Made by a program: the position numbers and the translations under genes. This document shows, in pieces, positions 25,384 through 32,855 of a stretch of DNA of 44,444 nucleotides. The notes under the pieces are model-generated. The model was given only the letters and a program-made list of their open reading frames with translations. It searched no databases and was not told where the DNA came from. The number at the start of each line of letters is the position of its first letter. Within the stretch, counting starts at the first letter, position 1. The DNA is from Leptolyngbyaceae cyanobacterium RM1_406_9 (lineage in GTDB: Bacteria > Cyanobacteriota > Cyanobacteriia > Elainellales > Elainellaceae). Location: positions 1-44,444 of the forward strand of contig JAAUQZ010000008.1 in NCBI GenBank assembly GCA_012033355.1. The letters are read 5' to 3'.

Positions 25384-25446
25384 GATTACACGCTTGCCAC
25401 TGACGCAATGGTTTGTTTGCAATGATTCATTTGCAATTGCTCATTG

Positions 25447-25489
25447 CTCACAAGTTCCTCAAGTTCTTTCTCTACATTCAAGGTAAGCT
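25447..25489 (+). promoter_or_regulatory. Repeated promoter module, copy D (hox operon promoter)
   Basis: A perfect 15-mer CTCACAAGTTCCTCA (25447-25461), TCTA with TA at offsets 12-13, and TAAGCT at offsets 23-28. The hoxE ATG is at 25510. Confidence 0.78.
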
Positions 25490-25509
25490 GCTTTAATTTA
25501 TGAAACGCT

Positions 25510-26043
25510 ATGCCTCCGAGTGCCAGTCACAAACCCGTTCAAGCCAAAGACGTAACCCAGCATCCCAGTGGTGACAAACGCTTCAAACTGTTAGATGCCA
25601 CGATGAAACGCCATCAGTATCAGCAGGATGCTCTGATTGAAGTGCTCCATAAAGCACAAGAACTGTTCAGCTACCTGGGAAATGATCTATTGCTGTATAT
25701 TGCTCATCGTTTGAAACTGCCATTGAGTCAGGTTTACGGAGTGGCAACGTTCTATCATTTCTTCTCGCTGTCCCCTCAAGGTATGCACACCTGCGTCATT
25801 TGTATGGGAACTGCCTGCTACGTCAAAGGAGCTGCTGCGTTACTCGCCACAGTGGAACAATACGCCCATATTCATCCGGCTCAAACTACGGCGGATGGTC
25901 AGTTATCGCTGTAAACGGCTCGTTGTCTGGGAGCCTGTGGGATTGCTCCAGCGATCGTGTTTGATGGCGCGGTAGAGGGATACCAGACACCAGAGGGGGT
26001 GAGGGCGCGGATTGAGGGGTGGCTGCGGAAGGATGAGGGATGA
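25510..26043 (+). pseudogene. hoxE: hoxE, NAD-reducing bidirectional [NiFe]-hydrogenase diaphorase subunit, with an internal stop
   Basis: The N-terminal 134 codons match HoxE (NuoE-like): [50 protein letters not shown] and the first two cluster cysteines in [16 protein letters not shown]. An in-frame TAA then replaces what should be a Leu codon (LSL[17 protein letters not shown]). Beyond it the same frame contains the last two cysteines (CLGAC) and the usual end ([17 protein letters not shown]) to TGA 26041-26043. The truncated product cannot complete its [2Fe-2S] cluster. It is the first gene after the promoter at 25447. Confidence 0.9.
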
Positions 26044-26125
26044 AGGGGGAGATAGGGAGATAGGGAATGAAGAAGGGATAAGGAAGATCATCATTTGTTT
26101 TTGATTTTTGGTATGGGAAAGTGAT

Positions 26126-26575
26126 ATGGATTTGACTGAACTACTGGAGATGAGCGATCGCCATCGGCAGCAGCAAAAGCCGATTCAGATTGGCTGTTGT
26201 GAGGCGGCAGGGTGTTTGTCGGTGAACTCATTGGCGGTACATCAGGCGCTAGAGACGGCGGTGGATGAGGCGGAGATGGGCGATCGGATTCAGGTGAAGC
26301 GAGTGGGCTGTTTGGGGTTGTGTGGGCAAGGGCGGATGGTTCGTGCTGCTCCGAGTGGGGATTTGTATCAGAATGTGACTCCGACGAATGCGGCGGCGAT
26401 CGTGGCAGAAGTGGCTGAACAAAGATCACTGAATCCAGACCCTCCGGTACAATATGCAGATACCAATCATCCCTTTTTTGCCCGTCAACTCTGTATTGTC
26501 CGTGAAAACAGCGGCACAATTGACCCGGAGCAGATTGAAGAATACATCGCAGTAGGATCGCCGCATGATTGTTGA
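26126..26575 (+). pseudogene. hoxF: hoxF N-terminal fragment (diaphorase flavoprotein subunit), fused out of frame to hoxU
   Basis: From ATG 26126 the frame matches the first 145 or so residues of HoxF: a thioredoxin-like [2Fe-2S] domain (CCEAAGCLS, RVGCLGLCGQGRMV) and the [29 protein letters not shown] stretch. It then ends abruptly in SPHDC. Full HoxF is about 530 residues; the FMN/NADH-binding and [4Fe-4S] parts are gone. The loss continues into hoxU, whose frame starts at 26565. The deletion in a normal hoxFU pair would be about 1.4 kb. Without HoxF the enzyme cannot exchange electrons with NAD(P). Confidence 0.9.
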
Positions 26576-27023
26576 GAAGCTGTTCGCTGAGGGAAATCAT
26601 ATTTGTTCTGTTTGTGTCGCCAATAGTCACTGTGAACTGCAAGATTTAGCGATCGCTCTGGGGATGGATCATGTGCGTTTGCAGTATCAGTTTCCCGATC
26701 GCCCTGTAGATATCTCGCACGATCGGTTTGGTGTGGATCACAATCGCTGTGTCCTCTGTACGCGCTGTGTGAGGGTCTGTGATGAACTAGAAGGCGTACA
26801 TACCTGGGATATGGCAGGACGGGGTAGCTATTCCCATGTGATTACGGATTTGGCGCAACCCTGGGGAACCTCTCAAACCTGCACGTCCTGCGGCAAGTGT
26901 GTAGAGGCTTGTCCAACGGGAGCGATATTTCACAAAGGCGTAAGCGTGGGAGAAATGGTACACGATCGGGCACGCATTGAGTTTATTGCCACAGCGCGTC
27001 AGAAGCAGCAGTGGCAGCGCTAG
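26565..27023 (+). pseudogene. hoxU: hoxU fragment lacking the N-terminal [2Fe-2S] domain
   Basis: The frame from ATG 26565 reads [20 protein letters not shown] and continues through the [4Fe-4S] regions ([34 protein letters not shown]) to the usual HoxU end. About 70 N-terminal residues carrying the plant-type [2Fe-2S] ligands are missing, replaced by the hoxF fragment. The internal Met happens to give an open frame of 152 residues that overlaps the end of hoxF'. It may still be translated but would be an incomplete electron-transfer subunit. Confidence 0.88.
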
Positions 27024-27046
27024 ACATTCTCATGGAGGTGATTGAG

Positions 27047-27172
27047 ATGTTATACCATCTTCATATTCCTGAAGCCTGCTTGTGGATTCTTTTGTGGTTG
27101 GTTTTGGCAATCGCTTTACTTCTGACTGCCAACGCCTTGACGATTCAAACTGTAATCGCGGCGATTTACTAG
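27047..27172 (+). CDS. Small membrane peptide between hoxU and hoxY
   Basis: A 41-residue frame from ATG 27047 with a near-ideal GGAGGTGA six bases upstream: MLYHLHIPEACLWILLWLVL, AIALLLTANALTIQT, VIAAIY. It has one long hydrophobic helix, and the gaps to hoxU (23 bases) and hoxY (15 bases) are operon-like. Cyanobacterial hox operons often carry extra small genes in this interval, but I know of no named family for this one. The strong ribosome site is the main support. It could anchor the hydrogenase at the membrane, which is inference only. Confidence 0.6.
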   Translation: MLYHLHIPEACLWILLWLVLAIALLLTANALTIQTVIAAIY

Positions 27173-27187
27173 ATTTTGGAGGAGAGC

Positions 27188-27730
27188 ATGGCTGGTGTGA
27201 AATTAGCAACCGTTTGGCTAGGAGGCTGCTCTGGCTGCCATATGTCCTTTCTGGATTTGGATGAATGGCTGATTGAACTATCCGAACGGGTGGAGTTGGT
27301 TTACAGTCCTTTTGCGGATGTGAAGGACTATCCAGCAGGCGTGGATGTAGTGTTGGTGGAGGGAGCCATTGCTAATGAAGATCACCTGGAGATGATTCGC
27401 AATGTGCGAGATCGATCGTGCATTTTGATCTCCTTTAGAGACTGTGCGGTGACAGGAAACGTGACAGCGTTACGCAATCCGCTCGGCAGTGCAGAACCCG
27501 TATTGCAGCGCTGCTACGTCGAAGTTGCTGATATTCACGGTCAAATCCCGACAGAACCAGGAATTGTGCCCCCATTGTTAGATCGGGTCATCCCAGTTCA
27601 TACGGTTGTTCCGGTAGATGTTTACTTGCCAGGTTGTCCTCCGTCTGCCGATCGGATTCGAGCCGTTCTCGAACCCCTTTTGGCGGGCGAAGTACCTCAT
27701 TTGGAGGGGCAACAAATCAAGTTTGGTTAA
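27188..27730 (+). CDS. hoxY: HoxY, small subunit of bidirectional [NiFe]-hydrogenase
   Basis: A 180-residue, apparently complete HoxY. It has the proximal [4Fe-4S] cluster ligands: CSGCH (Cys14, Cys17), DCAVTGNVTALRN (Cys86) and LPGCPPSADRI. There is no Tat signal, as expected for the cytoplasmic group 3d enzyme. The start is ATG 27188 with GGAGGAG upstream rather than the earlier in-frame start at 27176. It is the only hox subunit in the window without a break. Its partner HoxH is truncated, so it probably has no functional complex. Confidence 0.95.
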   Translation: MAGVKLATVWLGGCSGCHMSFLDLDEWLIELSERVELVYSPFADVKDYPAGVDVVLVEGAIANEDHLEMIRNVRDRSCILISFRDCAVTGNVTALRNPLGSAEPVLQRCYVEVADIHGQIPTEPGIVPPLLDRVIPVHTVVPVDVYLPGCPPSADRIRAVLEPLLAGEVPHLEGQQIKFG

Positions 27731-27740
27731 GGAGGAAACA

Positions 27741-28475
27741 ATGTCCAGACAACCTATTAAAAATCAATTCTATCGATCCATGCGATCGCTCAGCCTGAAG
27801 AAAAGCTGGACGTTATGGGAAGGGTGGGTAGCTGTCATGGCGATCGCTGAGCTTATTGGTTTAGGAATAGTTGTAATTGCAGCAACCCTCATTCATTCGT
27901 TGGGAACAGAAAGTTCTGTCACCGTCTTGCACCTTGTTGGGTTATTAGAAGGAATTATCCTGGGAGTCGCCCAATGGCTGGTTCTGCACCGTTATATTAA
28001 ACGCATCAACGCCTGGGTGATAGTGACCGCGATCGCCGTGATGATAGTTTGGCTGATTGGCATAAAAATCAGTGCCCTGATGGTATTTTCTATCACTCTA
28101 GACACAACACTCACTCCAGCAATGCAAGCCAAAGCCTTGCTAAAAGGCGTGGCTTTATTGGGTGCTTGGGTGGGAGGAGTGCTGGGATTTGCCCAGTGGT
28201 TTGTGCTGAAATCTCACATCCATCGAGCCGCTATGTGGATTGTTGCCAACGCACTAGCTTGGGCATTGGGGTTGGCTGTGGCGTTCACAATGGTAAACAG
28301 GATACATTCCGCTCGCTTCAACCTTGAGACTGCATTAGCTGGGATTGCAACCGGATTAACGACGGGTGCCGTAGTGGGTGCAATTACAGGCATTACCTTG
28401 ATTTGGCTATTAAGACCGCGTTTGTTGCGACGTGATCAAAACCCTCAGGAGATTGACCATGATGAAAGCCTCTGA
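27741..28475 (+). CDS. Multi-pass membrane protein with an internal AQW repeat, in the hox operon
   Basis: A 244-residue protein with about six membrane helices. Two halves contain a similar block: LGVAQWLVLHRYIKRINAWV and LGFAQWFVLKSHIHRAAMW, each followed by another helix, which suggests an internal duplication. This GxAQW-L pattern occurs in unnamed cyanobacterial membrane proteins. The start is ATG 27741 with GGAGG upstream, ten bases after the hoxY stop, and its 3' end overlaps the CBS gene by 17 bases. It is thus embedded in the hydrogenase operon. The function is unknown. Confidence 0.7.
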   Translation: MSRQPIKNQFYRSMRSLSLKKSWTLWEGWVAVMAIAELIGLGIVVIAATLIHSLGTESSVTVLHLVGLLEGIILGVAQWLVLHRYIKRINAWVIVTAIAVMIVWLIGIKISALMVFSITLDTTLTPAMQAKALLKGVALLGAWVGGVLGFAQWFVLKSHIHRAAMWIVANALAWALGLAVAFTMVNRIHSARFNLETALAGIATGLTTGAVVGAITGITLIWLLRPRLLRRDQNPQEIDHDESL

Positions 28476-29085
28476 CATTATGACCAAAGACGTTGCTACT
28501 ATCTCTAGTTCAGCAACCGTTGCTGAGGCGATCAAGCTCATGCAAGAGGGCAACTGGCGATCGCTGATTGTCGATCGAGAAAACGAGCAAGATGCTTATG
28601 GAATTGTCACAGATACGGACATTCAATTTAAGGTGACTGCAACAGGGAACGATCCTCAACAGATTCAGGTTCGGGAGATCATGACAAAACCCTGCATTGT
28701 GGTGAATCCTGATTTGAGTGTGGAAAATGTCCTGCGGTTATTTTTGAATAACCGTATTCTCAGAGCGCCTGTGATTCAAAAAGAACTCCTTGGCATTATT
28801 TCTATCTCTGACATCCTGGTAAAAAGCCCTATTTCTGAGCAACTTCAGGCAACGTTCCCCGATACAAAACTTCAAAAACTGATTCAGAATGCTCGCTCTG
28901 CTTACCAGCAGGGAGGTATTCATTCGGACGCTCATCCACAAGCTTGGGATGTATTTGAGGAAAACTTATCAGCACTTTCTCAACAACATGCCGAGACCAT
29001 ACTTCACACTGCGCTAAAGAATTATTTTGAAGAATTTGAACAACTTCAAGATTCTAAAATTCTAGATAATCTTTGTAGTGGATAA
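28459..29085 (+). CDS. CBS-domain pair with CP12-like tail
   Basis: A 208-residue protein. Residues 1-122 are two CBS motifs ([60 protein letters not shown]), a Bateman module that binds adenine nucleotides. Residues 136-175 resemble CP12, including AWDVFEEN in place of the AWDxVEEL signature, but without CP12's paired cysteines. CBS-CP12 fusions are known in cyanobacteria. CP12 itself regulates GAPDH and phosphoribulokinase. The start is ATG 28459 after CAGGAG. It sits in the hox operon just before hoxH. Confidence 0.75.
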   Translation: MMKASDIMTKDVATISSSATVAEAIKLMQEGNWRSLIVDRENEQDAYGIVTDTDIQFKVTATGNDPQQIQVREIMTKPCIVVNPDLSVENVLRLFLNNRILRAPVIQKELLGIISISDILVKSPISEQLQATFPDTKLQKLIQNARSAYQQGGIHSDAHPQAWDVFEENLSALSQQHAETILHTALKNYFEEFEQLQDSKILDNLCSG

Positions 29086-29111
29086 ATTGTAGAGAACAAC
29101 GAGTAACGGTT

Positions 29112-29366
29112 ATGGCGCAACGAATTGTAATTGATCCAGTGACACGAATTGAAGGTCATGCCAAAATCACCATCCATCTGGATGATGCAGGTGAAGTGAC
29201 AGATGCTCGGTTTCATGTCACAGAATTTCGCGGGTTTGAGAAATTCTGTGAAGGGCGACCGCTGTGGGAAATGCCCGGTATTACCGCTCGCATTTGTGGA
29301 ATTTGTCCAGTGAGTCATTTATTAGCCTCTGCCAAGGCGGGCGATCGCGCGTCAGATGGGGCATGA
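29112..29366 (+). pseudogene. hoxH: hoxH N-terminal fragment, [NiFe]-hydrogenase large subunit
   Basis: Residues 1-79 match Hox[34 protein letters not shown] and the first Ni-ligand motif [10 protein letters not shown], ending AKAGDR. The frame then runs into unrelated sequence and stops (ASDGA). The normal protein is about 470 residues, so the C-terminal DPCxxC nickel ligands and the maturation cleavage site are lost. The break falls at GGCGATCGC (29340-29348), where a tail-to-tail 4Fe-4S gene is likewise cut. No hydrogen activation is possible from this fragment. Confidence 0.93.
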
Positions 29367-29565
29367 CAATATCTAAAAATGCACCTCTGGGACAGAGATT
29401 GCCACACCAATATCTCGCTTTGAAGTAGGAATAGATGATGAGAAACAACATCATCACCAGCATCAAATATCCCAAGAGTGGATAAAACAAGCCACCGATC
29501 GCAATCAATGGATAAAACCCAATCATGATCCACTGAGAGCGCTTGCCTTTAGATTTCTTAGCCAT
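29281..29565 (-). pseudogene. Membrane-bound 4Fe-4S (polyferredoxin/NapH-like) protein, 3' end deleted
   Basis: Read from 29565: basic N-terminus (AKKSKGKRSQW), a hydrophobic hairpin (FYPLIAIGGLFYPLLGYLML, VMMLFLIIYSYF), then [19 protein letters not shown]. The CGNLCPRGAF motif is typical of membrane proteins that carry 4Fe-4S centres. Native sequence ends near LTRDRP at the HIP1 octamer (29341-29348); the rest is antisense hoxH. It lies 15 bases downstream of the Rieske gene, suggesting a two-gene electron-transfer operon that has lost its second half. Confidence 0.8.
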
Positions 29566-29580
29566 TTGTTTCGATGCCTC

Positions 29581-30114
29581 CTAGCTCCACCAGGGTTGTT
29601 GTCCAGTCCGGGGATCAAACTCAGTCCAGGGAGAAATCCAGATGGCTTCTCCTTCAACTTGAACATGAACCAGTTTAAGGGGGCGATCGGCTGGCCCTCG
29701 CACGACCGAACCATCAGAGGCAAAGCGAGAACCATGACAGGGGCATTGAAACTGCTGGTCAACGTCGTTCCAGGGAAAGGTACATCCCAGGTGTGTGCAG
29801 TTATCTACAATCCCGATCGCATCTAACATATTGGCTTCTGTAACAGTCAGGTAGGTAGGTTCACCGGCTAATCCAGCAATCAACGCCCGACTCCCCGGCG
29901 GGTTTGCCAATAGTTGAGAGGCAGGAATGGGATTGCCCAACTGATCCTTGGCAAGGATTGCGCCACCATGACCTGTTTCATCGCTTGGGATGAAAAATTT
30001 GACCGCAGGGTAAAGGGCTGATCCAGCCGTGACAGCAACGGCGGTGCCCGTTAGAAAATTGAGAAATTGCCGTCGATGCAACGCCGAATGATCTAGAGAA
30101 AAATTGGCATCCAT
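29581..30114 (-). CDS. Rieske [2Fe-2S] protein, PetC-like
   Basis: A 177-residue protein with an N-terminal twin-Arg (HRRQFLNFLTG) plus hydrophobic anchor, then the Rieske cluster motifs CTHLGC (106-111) and CPCHGS (124-129) and the DGSVVRGPADRPL loop. This is the layout of the cytochrome b6f Rieske subunit. Cyanobacteria carry several petC paralogues, some for stress or low oxygen. This one is not next to petA and is paired with a 4Fe-4S membrane protein, so it is more likely an alternative form. The divergence from the main PetC was not tested. Confidence 0.88.
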   Translation of the reverse strand: MDANFSLDHSALHRRQFLNFLTGTAVAVTAGSALYPAVKFFIPSDETGHGGAILAKDQLGNPIPASQLLANPPGSRALIAGLAGEPTYLTVTEANMLDAIGIVDNCTHLGCTFPWNDVDQQFQCPCHGSRFASDGSVVRGPADRPLKLVHVQVEGEAIWISPWTEFDPRTGQQPWWS

Positions 30115-30194
30115 TGCTGTTATCCTCTTTCAAATTGTTCAGTGGTGAGGGCAGGTTTGACGATTACGTTACGACGATGCTCAATGCTTTCTTG

Positions 30195-31052
30195 CTAAAC
30201 CTGCTCGTGTAATGAGGATGGTTGATGGTGTTGGAGTGGTAGAAGACGTTTGCGAAGAGCGAAAATTGGCGTAATTTTTGACCAATACAAAGGCGCGATC
30301 GCCAGTAAAAAATAACCAAATCCCTTTTGTAGTTGACGGGCAGAAATGAATTGTCCCAGGTAGCTGCCCAGCACCATTCCTAAGCCTGCGGCAAAGGTAA
30401 AGGAAACCGTCAGGTGCCAATTCAATTCAATATGTCCCAGATAGCCCAGCAAGCCTGCAATCGAATTTCCAGCAATAATCAGCAGTGATGTGCCGATCGC
30501 CTGCTTCATCGGAATCTTGCCCAGTAAGACTAAGGCAGGCACGATCGCAAAACCGCCGCCCACGCCCACCAGTCCGGTCAACCCTCCCACACCAATGCCT
30601 TCCGTCATCAGCCATAGCCAGCAATATTTGCAAACAGGTGGACGGTACAGTGCCGCATCGATCGTTGTCTCAGTCGGAGGTTGGGGTTGCGCCGTGCGAT
30701 AAATCATCAGCCCCGATGCCAGGAGCATAGCGACTCCGAACAACACCATCTGGAAAGTTGCTGTTACCCAGGGCTGGGTTGCCAATCGCGCTCCCAGGTA
30801 CGCCCCTAGCATCGTGGCAGAACCAAACAAGATCGCCGTTTTGCCATTGAAATTACCCCGCCGCCAGTGGGGAATCACCCCCACTAAACTCACAGAACCG
30901 ACCACAATCAGCGTCATGGCGATCGCAGATTTGGTCGGAATCCCCATGATGTAAACCAGCACGGGCAACGCCAGCACTGACCCGCCACTACCCAACAGTC
31001 CCAGGCTCACGCCAATGGCGATCGCAAATAAGTGTCCCAGTGCATATAGCAT
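30195..31052 (-). CDS. TauE/SafE-family sulfite/sulfur-anion exporter
   Basis: A 285-residue, eight-helix protein with two repeats containing the family's Gly-rich signature (GLLGSGGSVLALPVLVYIMG and GLVGVGGGFAIVPALVLLG). The family exports sulfite, thiosulfate or related anions, or imports sulfur compounds, across the inner membrane. GAGGATG lies before the ATG at 31052, 13 bases after the rhodanese stop. It is the last gene of an operon with the MBL persulfide dioxygenase and rhodanese, which points to disposal of sulfite formed from persulfide oxidation. Confidence 0.88.
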   Translation of the reverse strand: MLYALGHLFAIAIGVSLGLLGSGGSVLALPVLVYIMGIPTKSAIAMTLIVVGSVSLVGVIPHWRRGNFNGKTAILFGSATMLGAYLGARLATQPWVTATFQMVLFGVAMLLASGLMIYRTAQPQPPTETTIDAALYRPPVCKYCWLWLMTEGIGVGGLTGLVGVGGGFAIVPALVLLGKIPMKQAIGTSLLIIAGNSIAGLLGYLGHIELNWHLTVSFTFAAGLGMVLGSYLGQFISARQLQKGFGYFLLAIAPLYWSKITPIFALRKRLLPLQHHQPSSLHEQV

Positions 31053-31065
31053 CTTGCATCCTCAA

Positions 31066-31620
31066 TTACGACCAGCGCTGTCCCACTCGGCGGTTGTAGG
31101 GCAATTGAGCCAGGAGCATTCCTAATGCACAGGTATTGGTCACACCTGCAAACACCAACCCAGCGCCAACTAAACCGCTCAGAAGCAAGCCCCAAGGTGA
31201 AACGGTCACACCTAGAATCGTGCTCAATACAACTAACGTGCCTGCTACAATTTGCACCTGACGAAACAGGCTAATTGGGGCGTTTTGGCTTTTTTCAATC
31301 GGATGGGCGGCGGCTTTCCAGGTGGAGATACCATCATGTAATTCGGTGACATCGGTCAATCCTGCTGCCGTCAAGTGTGCGGCAGCACGGGCAGAGCGCT
31401 TGCCAGACTGACAATACAGCACGAGGCGCTGTCCAGGTTGGAGATGAACTTGACTGGGATCAAATTTGGATAACGGATGGGAGATGGCTCCGGGAATATG
31501 TTCGGTTGCGTATTCGACAGCTTCACGAACATCGATTAAGAGAACAGATTGGCGATCGAGCCATTGTTTGAGCGTGGGTGCGTCAATGGTTTGGGTAGTT
31601 AATCCTTGTGTTTGAGTCAT
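31066..31620 (-). CDS. Rhodanese with C-terminal DUF2892-type membrane segment
   Basis: A 184-residue protein. Residues 10-110 are a rhodanese domain with the catalytic loop CQSGKRSA (Cys70). Residues 125-175 hold two membrane helices (VQIVAGTLVVLSTILGVTV, GLLLSGLVGAGLVFAGV) of the DUF2892 type. The enzyme moves sulfane sulfur between thiols, cyanide or persulfides, here probably at the membrane. The start is ATG 31620 (MTQTQGL), not the upstream 31671. It lies between the MBL and TauE/SafE genes. Confidence 0.88.
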   Translation of the reverse strand: MTQTQGLTTQTIDAPTLKQWLDRQSVLLIDVREAVEYATEHIPGAISHPLSKFDPSQVHLQPGQRLVLYCQSGKRSARAAAHLTAAGLTDVTELHDGISTWKAAAHPIEKSQNAPISLFRQVQIVAGTLVVLSTILGVTVSPWGLLLSGLVGAGLVFAGVTNTCALGMLLAQLPYNRRVGQRWS

Positions 31621-31687
31621 GGTGATTTTTTTTAGTGAAAGATGATCAAATTGAATCGTCAGGGTAATCATTGCAGAGTGGTTTTGT

Positions 31688-32389
31688 TTAAGCCGTTAAT
31701 GATGCAACATTGCCACAGCGCTCATTGGCGGGCACCGCTTCCGCAATTTTTTTCGGGTCGGGTAAGTTGAGTCCATTCATCAGTTGAATAAATGCGTCAC
31801 GGCTTTTCTCTGCCAATCGAGGATTCCATTGCTTTTCTTCTGCAATGGTGGAAACGGTCTGTCCTCGGTAATCATGGGCTGGATAAACTAGCGTGCTATC
31901 TGGCAATGCAAATAACCGTTGAGTGACGGAATCAAACAAAGTTCCGGCATCACCGCTCTGGAAGTCTGTGCGCCCACAGCCGCGAATCAGCAACGCATCG
32001 CCCGTTAACAGATGGGTCCCGTTGATCAGATACGCCATGTGACTGTCGGTATGTCCGGGTGTGGCGATCGCCTCAATCTCTACGGAACCAACCTGCAAGC
32101 GATCGCGATCGCCAATGAACCGATCAGCACAGTCCACCTGCGCCTGCTCTGGCACGACCCCTGCACATCCAGTCCGCTGGCGTAGCTCGGCTGTGCCCGT
32201 GATGTGATCAGCATGAACGTGGGTTTCCAGGCAGTAGCGCAGGGTTAAACCGAGTTGGTTGAGCAGGGTAAGATCTCGCTCTACTTGCTCTAACACCGGA
32301 TCAATCAGAACGGCTTCTGCGGTTTGTGGGTCTGCGACCAGGTAAGTGTAGGTGCTTGTGACGGGATCAAAAAGTTGTCGAAATAGCAT
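31688..32389 (-). CDS. MBL-fold persulfide dioxygenase-like (ETHE1/Blh type)
   Basis: A 233-residue protein beginning MLFRQLFDPVTSTYTYLVAD with the metal motif THVHADHITG (HxHxDH), TPGHTDSH and GDALLIRGCGRTDFQ, characteristic of ETHE1-like enzymes. These oxidise glutathione persulfide to sulfite with O2. The start is ATG 32389; the frame extends to 32404. It heads the minus-strand operon MBL-rhodanese-TauE/SafE and is divergent from an ArsR regulator, with a palindrome between them. Confidence 0.88.
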   Translation of the reverse strand: MLFRQLFDPVTSTYTYLVADPQTAEAVLIDPVLEQVERDLTLLNQLGLTLRYCLETHVHADHITGTAELRQRTGCAGVVPEQAQVDCADRFIGDRDRLQVGSVEIEAIATPGHTDSHMAYLINGTHLLTGDALLIRGCGRTDFQSGDAGTLFDSVTQRLFALPDSTLVYPAHDYRGQTVSTIAEEKQWNPRLAEKSRDAFIQLMNGLNLPDPKKIAEAVPANERCGNVASLTA

Positions 32390-32422
32390 TGGCTTTCTCC
32401 ACAATTGATTTATCTATAATAC

Positions 32423-32434
32423 TACTATATAGTA
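32423..32434 (+). promoter_or_regulatory. Palindromic operator candidate between the MBL and ArsR genes
   Basis: TACTATATAGTA is a perfect 12-base palindrome in an AT-rich 99-base divergent gap. The flanks extend the symmetry partly (ATA on the left, TAT on the right). ArsR/BigR-type regulators commonly bind such AT-rich palindromes. It lies 33 bases from the MBL start and 54 from arsR. Confidence 0.6.
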
Positions 32435-32488
32435 ATATAATTAGACAAGCTAAAATCGAGTTAGATCATTTTCAGGTCACGGAGTCTC

Positions 32489-32833
32489 ATGTCTCAGCTT
32501 TCTACTGCTGCACTGGCTCAGGTCGCGGATTATTTTAAGGTGCTATCGGAACTCAGCCGTCTTCAGGTGTTGTGTGCCCTCAAATCTGGCTCCAAAAACG
32601 TCTCCGAAGTGATGGAAATTACGGGCTTGGGGCAAGCCAATGTCTCGAAGCATCTAAAAATTCTGGCTCAGGCGGGCATTGTCCTGCGTCACCCTAAAGG
32701 AGTCAGCGCGTACTACACCATTGCCGATCCGTTGATCTTTGATTTGTGCGAACTGGTGTGCAGCAGGCTGGAAACTCGTTTACAAGAACAGTCTCAACAA
32801 CTTCAGCAACTCGACATGTTACGCCAGCCATAA
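32489..32833 (+). CDS. ArsR-family regulator, probably sulfide/persulfide responsive (BigR/SqrR-like)
   Basis: A 114-residue winged-helix protein: LSRLQVLCALKSGSKNVSEV, then the recognition helix in GLGQANVSKHLKILAQAGIV and the wing in HPKGVSAYYTI. Two cysteines (LQVLCALK and FDLCELVCSR, giving Cys near 28, and near 88 and 92) are placed similarly to the redox pair of SqrR/BigR, which form a tetrasulfide with persulfides. The surrounding MBL, rhodanese, TauE/SafE and SQR genes support that role. A metal-sensing ArsR is the alternative. Confidence 0.82.
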   Translation: MSQLSTAALAQVADYFKVLSELSRLQVLCALKSGSKNVSEVMEITGLGQANVSKHLKILAQAGIVLRHPKGVSAYYTIADPLIFDLCELVCSRLETRLQEQSQQLQQLDMLRQP

Positions 32834-32855
32834 CCTCTACGAGCAATTAATATTT

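Noticed and set aside
26040-26095. Purine-rich tract with GGGAGATAGGGAGATAGGGA between hoxE and hoxF
   Set aside because: Low-complexity spacer common between cyanobacterial genes; no hairpin, gene or repeat array.
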